64,000 bases of DNA. Origin: Acetatifactor sp. Lineage in GTDB: Bacteria; Bacillota; Clostridia; Lachnospirales; Lachnospiraceae. Positions 59,664 to 64,000 of the stretch are shown one piece after another (positions within the stretch are counted from its first letter, which is position 1; every line of letters begins with the position of its first letter). The position numbers and the translations under genes are program-made. Below the pieces are notes generated by a model, which was not told the DNA's origin, did no database searches, and saw only the letters and a list, made by a program, of their open reading frames with translations. Where the stretch lies: NCBI GenBank assembly GCA_024693365.1, contig JAILLF010000037.1, positions 1-64,000 on the forward strand, read 5' to 3'.

Positions 59664-61904
59664 GTGCCAAAGGCAGACGGACAGTATCCGGTCATTATTT
59701 TCATGCATGGTTCCGGTGGACCGTCAGGCGTTGCCAGCAGTATTTACAAGAAGATGGAAAAATGGGTGAGCGCTGGTTACGCGGATCCTGCCGTAGTGGT
59801 CTTGCCAGAGATAAAATATCTGGATTCCAGAGATACAACCTATGGAGTCTTTGATTTTGAAGAATTCGTGTCACTAGGCCGCTGTAAAGCTCTTGTAGAA
59901 TATCTCAAAGCGCCTGCGAAAACAGCGGAAGAAGCTTGGAAGAACAAGATTGACGTGTCGAATATAGACACCATCGTCGGAGCTTCCATGGGTGCATCGG
60001 CAGCACTGTATGCAGGTATCACGCATCCGGCTATTTTTAAGAACGTTGGCGCATTTAGCCCCTCACAGCTGTTTTACATGCCTCCGTCGTTGGGCGGCGA
60101 TCCGAATTATCATTGGACCACGGATTCCGCAAAGCTTGTATTTACCGATGTGGAGGACGCCCACTTGATGATAGGTTACGGAAAAGGTGAGGCGGATCAG
60201 TTTAGCAATGTCGCCCCTTATGGTGCGGCAAACAGGTATTACAGTACCATTAATTCAAATGAAAGCAATAAAAATAAGTTCTTAATGTACAAGGCACCTG
60301 CAAAAGCAGCAGACGGAACAGACCTGCCACACGGTTATAACGTGTTCTACAGGGAATTCTTTTGCTATCTGTATTATTTGAAGTTTGGCAAAATGCTGGA
60401 TGGCAATAATGCGGAAGACGCGGCGCTGATCGAAGCGGCCATGGGATTTGGCGAGCTTCCTGCGCTTAACGTACTGACGGGAACCGTGACGCTGTCCGGA
60501 AAAGCCGCCTACAGTTTTGCGCTTAAGGCCATCCCTTCAGGATATAATTGCAAAGAGAGTGACATTGCTTATCAGTGGCAAAGGGACGGCGTTGACTTAA
60601 GCGGTGAAACCAATTACTACCATCTCATTGGAGCGGCTGACGTAGGACACAGGTTGCGGTGCGTCGTGACGGACAAGACCGGAGCCTATACCGGAAGCAT
60701 TGTAAGTGCGGAGACGGACGTGTTCGTAAAGGCGGACGGACCAGTGCCTCCGGCGGGGTTAACGGTGACGCCCTGCACAACGGGATTAAAGAACGGAATC
60801 ATTCATAACGTTACTGCAAAAATGGAGTATTCTGCAAGTTATGACTTTTCCGAGACGACGGCATGTACGGGAACGGAGATCACGAATCTTGCGCCCGGAA
60901 CCTATTTCATAAGGGTGGCGGAGACGGAAAAGGTTAAGCCTGGCGGAGCGGTCTACGTTACGGTTCCCGAGCTGGATCCGAACCTGCAGATCGCCAAGAA
61001 GGCCTTGCAGCTTCAGGACACCATCGCCATCAACTTCAAGGTGCCAAAGTCAGCAATTTCCGGGAAATATCACGACCCTTACGTTAAGGTGACGCAGAAC
61101 AATGCGACGGAAACGATCGCGGATTACAAGGAAGAGGGCGATTACCTGGTATTCACCTATCGAGTTGCCCCTCATCAAATGGGCGACGTGGTGACGGCAG
61201 TACCTTATGCGTTGAATGCGAACGGAAAGAAGCTTATGGGCGAGACGTTTACGTATTCCGTGGCGGAGTACTGTTACAACATGCTTGCCAAGGAGGATTA
61301 CGCGGGCGCCCAGTACGCGACGTTTAGAAGACTTCTTGTCGACATCCTTCGCTATGGCGACGCGGCACAGCAGTACGTGGGATACAAAACGACCGAACTG
61401 GCAAGCCGCAAGCTGACAAGCGCGCAAAACGCAATGGGAACGGACGTGAGCGCGAACGTGGCGTACAACAGCGTAAAAGATCAGAATTACAGGACGGTGA
61501 ATCCGTCTGACTCTCAGGCGGTGATTGAAAAGGCGGCACTGTATCTTGAGGCGGCGGTGAACGTCCAGTTTAAGTTTAGCGCGAGCGCTCCCGCGGACCT
61601 TCGCGTGGTGATCACGGACAACGCGGAATGCACGAACGTGATTGGCGAGTATCCCGCAAGCGCGCAGCAGATGGACGGAGGACTGTACTACGTCAACGCT
61701 GACTGCCTGAACGCGGGACAGATGAGAAAGACGATCTACGCGACGGTAATGAAGGGAGACAAAAAGGTCAGCAATACCTATCGCTACAGCATTGAGTCCT
61801 ATGCGGCATCCAAGAAGGACGGCGGCGACGGAAAGCTGGAAACGCTGCTTGACGCCATGATGCGCTACGGGGATTCCGCGTCAGATTTCGCAAACAAAAA
61901 GTAG
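59664..61904 (+). CDS. surface protein F: esterase domain plus RYGD C-terminal domain, 5' truncated
   Basis: 746 residues from GTG 59664. Residues about 1-255 are an alpha/beta hydrolase of the feruloyl-esterase/PHB-depolymerase type: PVIIFMHGSGGPSG, then GASMGASAALYAG with nucleophile Ser. An Ig-like part and the 85-residue module shared with surface protein E follow. Residues about 441-746 are the shared C-terminal domain. The coding frame continues upstream of the GTG (DSTLESYQIEENVNFGKVL) to the end of the beta-helix gene, with no ATG and no signal peptide. So the 5' end was lost, probably by a deletion joining the two genes. It is probably not exported in this form. Confidence 0.78.
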   Translation: MPKADGQYPVIIFMHGSGGPSGVASSIYKKMEKWVSAGYADPAVVVLPEIKYLDSRDTTYGVFDFEEFVSLGRCKALVEYLKAPAKTAEEAWKNKIDVSNIDTIVGASMGASAALYAGITHPAIFKNVGAFSPSQLFYMPPSLGGDPNYHWTTDSAKLVFTDVEDAHLMIGYGKGEADQFSNVAPYGAANRYYSTINSNESNKNKFLMYKAPAKAADGTDLPHGYNVFYREFFCYLYYLKFGKMLDGNNAEDAALIEAAMGFGELPALNVLTGTVTLSGKAAYSFALKAIPSGYNCKESDIAYQWQRDGVDLSGETNYYHLIGAADVGHRLRCVVTDKTGAYTGSIVSAETDVFVKADGPVPPAGLTVTPCTTGLKNGIIHNVTAKMEYSASYDFSETTACTGTEITNLAPGTYFIRVAETEKVKPGGAVYVTVPELDPNLQIAKKALQLQDTIAINFKVPKSAISGKYHDPYVKVTQNNATETIADYKEEGDYLVFTYRVAPHQMGDVVTAVPYALNANGKKLMGETFTYSVAEYCYNMLAKEDYAGAQYATFRRLLVDILRYGDAAQQYVGYKTTELASRKLTSAQNAMGTDVSANVAYNSVKDQNYRTVNPSDSQAVIEKAALYLEAAVNVQFKFSASAPADLRVVITDNAECTNVIGEYPASAQQMDGGLYYVNADCLNAGQMRKTIYATVMKGDKKVSNTYRYSIESYAASKKDGGDGKLETLLDAMMRYGDSASDFANKK

Positions 61905-61979
61905 GTAGTTGAGACCTATGTCAAGCAGTAAAATAGTGAAGCATTAGCATAAAATACAAACGGAAGGAGGGGAGCGGCT

Positions 61980-63641
61980 GTGCGCGGAAAGTCAAAGAAT
62001 GCAATATGGTTTGTTTTTTTTCTGGTACTGGCAGGCGTGCTTCACGTTTTGGAGGATTTCTTCCATAACGTGCCCTCCCCTGACTATTCCGTTGTTACCA
62101 TGCTTTTTTGTATGGTATTCATGATCTATACGGTTTTGTTGATCTCATGGATTCAGTCCGTTCACAACAGGCTCTTGCCCTCGAAGGCCAGATCCTACAT
62201 GATTGTGATTGCGATCCTGATGATCCTGTATCTCGCCGAGCGCGCCTTCAAGTACCGCATCGCCAGTGATGCGTCGTCACTCAGGCTGTGCTGGTATTCC
62301 TATTATCTCCCAATGACGCTGATACCGACCATGTTTTTGATGGTCTGTATCCGGATCGGAAGGGAGGAAAAGCCTACCAAGTGGGATGAGCGTTTGCTCC
62401 TTCTGCCGGCAGGTTTTCTTTCCGGTCTTATCCTGACAAATGACTTGCATCACGTGGTCTTCCGCCCTAAGGAAGGGATCGGAGTGTTTTACGGTCAGGC
62501 GGGAACCTATACTTACGGAATTACTTTCTATTTGACGTACGCATGGATGATTCTGACGATTCTTGTCGGAATCGGTTTTTTGATCAGGGCCTGTGGCATG
62601 AGGAAAAATAAGAAAAAGCTCCTTTACGTAGCTGGCATTGCCGCAATCTGGTATTTCCTGATCGAACTGCATAAGATTAAGGCATATATCGTGTTTATAC
62701 CTCCTTATGAATCGCCGGAGATTCACATTTTCTCCATGTTGGCAATCTTTGAGTTTTGCATTCGGGAAGGTCTGATTCCTCACAATGAAAACTATGCCGG
62801 GTTCTTTTCAAGTCTTCCCATGCCCGTGATGATCACGGATGCGGAGTTTCGCCCCGTATTCCGGTCGGCAAATGAGATCGCGGTGGACCGGACGTGCTTG
62901 GAGGAGGCATTGACTGGTCCGACGTACCCCTTCCCGGATCAAAGGCTCTCAGGAAGGAATATCCGCGGCGGACATGCCTTTTGGATGGAGGATGAGAGCG
63001 AAGTCCGGAAAGCGAATGAGAGACTCCTAGAGGCGAATGAATTTCTTGAGAGTGAGAATACCCTGATCGAGTATGAGAATCGCCAGAAGGAGCAGAACGC
63101 ATATTTTCATTCCCGTCATCACATTTACCATGAGATCGCGGAGAAAATGTATCCCTATCAAAAGCACATTGAGGAATTACTGAATCTGATAAAACCGGGG
63201 GAAGAGGATTTCAAGGAGCGGATTGCGGAGGTTTCCGTGCTCAACGCTTACGTAAAGCGCAAAACAAATTTGCTATTGATGGCGTCTGAGAAGGAAGGCA
63301 TTCCCCTGAAGGAACTTTTGCTTGCCGTTTCCGAGTCTGGCCGTTACCTGTCCTACGCGGGACTGAAAACCTCCGTGGACGAGAGCGGATTCCAAGAGGA
63401 GGGAAAGAGCTTTTCGGATGATATGATCATTGCCCTGTACGACAGCTTTGAGGTGCTGGCGGAATGGCTGACCGGCCGTGCGTCCCTTCTCATGGTATCC
63501 TTTGACGAAGAGGGGATGAAGCTTGCAGCGGACGTGAAGACAGGGAGCGGAGACGCAGTTACAACGGTGCTTCCCCTGCGGTGCGTCTCACAAGAAGGTA
63601 TTGTCTATCTGACCATTTTGGCAAAGAAAGGCGGTGATTGA
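61980..63641 (+). CDS. 7TM sensor, histidine-kinase-like
   Basis: 553 residues from GTG 61980, preceded by GGAGG. Seven or eight membrane segments in residues 8-255 fit the '7TM region' found at the N-terminus of some histidine kinases. A short PAS-like part follows (MPVMITDAEFRPVFRSANEI), then a coiled coil (about 340-375). A region with HHIYHEIAEKMYPYQKHIEE and VLNAYVKRKTNLLLM resembles the dimerisation helices of this kinase class. The C-terminal ATP-binding part is degenerate: no clear N or G boxes. It probably senses an outside signal; the response regulator would lie beyond the window. Confidence 0.7.
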   Translation: MRGKSKNAIWFVFFLVLAGVLHVLEDFFHNVPSPDYSVVTMLFCMVFMIYTVLLISWIQSVHNRLLPSKARSYMIVIAILMILYLAERAFKYRIASDASSLRLCWYSYYLPMTLIPTMFLMVCIRIGREEKPTKWDERLLLLPAGFLSGLILTNDLHHVVFRPKEGIGVFYGQAGTYTYGITFYLTYAWMILTILVGIGFLIRACGMRKNKKKLLYVAGIAAIWYFLIELHKIKAYIVFIPPYESPEIHIFSMLAIFEFCIREGLIPHNENYAGFFSSLPMPVMITDAEFRPVFRSANEIAVDRTCLEEALTGPTYPFPDQRLSGRNIRGGHAFWMEDESEVRKANERLLEANEFLESENTLIEYENRQKEQNAYFHSRHHIYHEIAEKMYPYQKHIEELLNLIKPGEEDFKERIAEVSVLNAYVKRKTNLLLMASEKEGIPLKELLLAVSESGRYLSYAGLKTSVDESGFQEEGKSFSDDMIIALYDSFEVLAEWLTGRASLLMVSFDEEGMKLAADVKTGSGDAVTTVLPLRCVSQEGIVYLTILAKKGGD

Positions 63642-63642
63642 A

Positions 63643-64000
63643 GTGAATGCTTTGGGAACCGTGAATGCGACGTGGATCAGTAGAAACTTGAATGCGGCAC
63701 TGGTCAGTTCCAATGTCTGGGACGTCATGCGAACGCCCCTTCGGGAGCCGCTGGTCGCCGGAGCCATGCTTTTGGCACTTTTGCAAGGGTATCTTTGTCT
63801 TGCGCATTTGAGGAATCATAATAAGGGCAGGCTTATGATCTTGTCTTTTCTTCATTTTGCCATCCTTCTGGCGCTGTTTTATCTCCTGCTGGATGGCATG
63901 TTCCACTTTGAAGAACCTGCGTATCCGCGGACCTGGCCGGCAGTGACGACAATGCTCTGTTCCCTGCCCGTGGCAGCAGTGGCTTGCTTTGAGCTTTTGT
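63643..64000 (+). CDS. membrane protein, partial
   Basis: Open frame from GTG 63643 to the window edge (119 codons), overlapping the end of the sensor region by almost nothing, so it is the next gene of that operon. It begins MNALGTVNATWISRNL and has hydrophobic stretches (PLVAGAMLLALLQGYLCLA; LHFAILLALFYLLLDGMF). No family recognised. The 3' end lies outside the window. Confidence 0.6.
   Translation, partial: MNALGTVNATWISRNLNAALVSSNVWDVMRTPLREPLVAGAMLLALLQGYLCLAHLRNHNKGRLMILSFLHFAILLALFYLLLDGMFHFEEPAYPRTWPAVTTMLCSLPVAAVACFELL

Overview
The window reads as chromosomal DNA of a Gram-positive Clostridia, most likely a Lachnospiraceae-type gut or rumen bacterium. This rests on strong AGGAGG-type ribosome sites, compact operons, BspA-like surface proteins, VanZ, MprF-like flippase and TetR genes, and plant-glycan enzymes (rhamnose pathway, GH67, GH2). 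No rRNA, tRNA or CRISPR array was seen. Nearly all genes lie on the + strand; the one clear exception is a LysR regulator.

Layout. 0-8 kb: accessory genes, comprising a DUF2185 immunity-like protein, an AAA ATPase, a GNAT fragment, a 2H phosphoesterase, a lipoprotein, a TetR/flavodoxin-like pair under a double operator, and a LysR divergent from a small ORF, an alpha/beta hydrolase and a cyclophilin-like lipoprotein. 8-12 kb: an L-rhamnose operon rhaB-rhaA-rhaD, with rhaB missing its C-terminal tail. 12-28.5 kb: a transglutaminase-like lipoprotein, an iron alcohol dehydrogenase, a TetR plus PEP-synthase/rifampicin-phosphotransferase-like dikinase, an erythromycin-esterase homologue behind an SD-sequestering hairpin, a membrane flavodoxin fusion, a putative glycoside hydrolase, VanZ, flippase, flavin reductase and RtcB. 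29-40 kb: GH67 alpha-glucuronidase, adenosine deaminase, GH2 glycosidase, a MraY-like transferase, GreA and a HAD-CPBP fusion. 40-62 kb: a surface-protein locus opening with an O-antigen-ligase-like gene. 62-64 kb: a 7TM sensor and a partial membrane protein.

The most interesting part is 41.5-61.9 kb. Six large proteins carry the same C-terminal domain of about 305 residues (hallmarks RLLVDILRYGDAAQ and LDAMMRYGDSA) behind unrelated N-terminal modules: Ig-like, papain/NlpC-like, BspA-like, Ig plus InlB B-repeat, and an esterase. Two copies of a cassette [papain-like protein]-[beta-helix protein]-[X-domain protein] flank an Rpn-family nuclease, so the locus looks duplicated. Several members are broken by a nonsense codon, a frameshift or loss of the 5' end, which fits a recombining pool of surface modules.

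Two further themes run through the window. A short palindromic repeat with core GGGGACGTGTC occurs eight times in intergenic positions and sometimes acts as a terminator. Short in-frame tandem repeats are inserted into otherwise ordinary enzymes (GH67, adenosine deaminase, GH2, HAD-CPBP, Rpn). The tetranucleotide ACGT is also strikingly common in most of the window but not in the 3.7-8 kb part, which may have a different origin.
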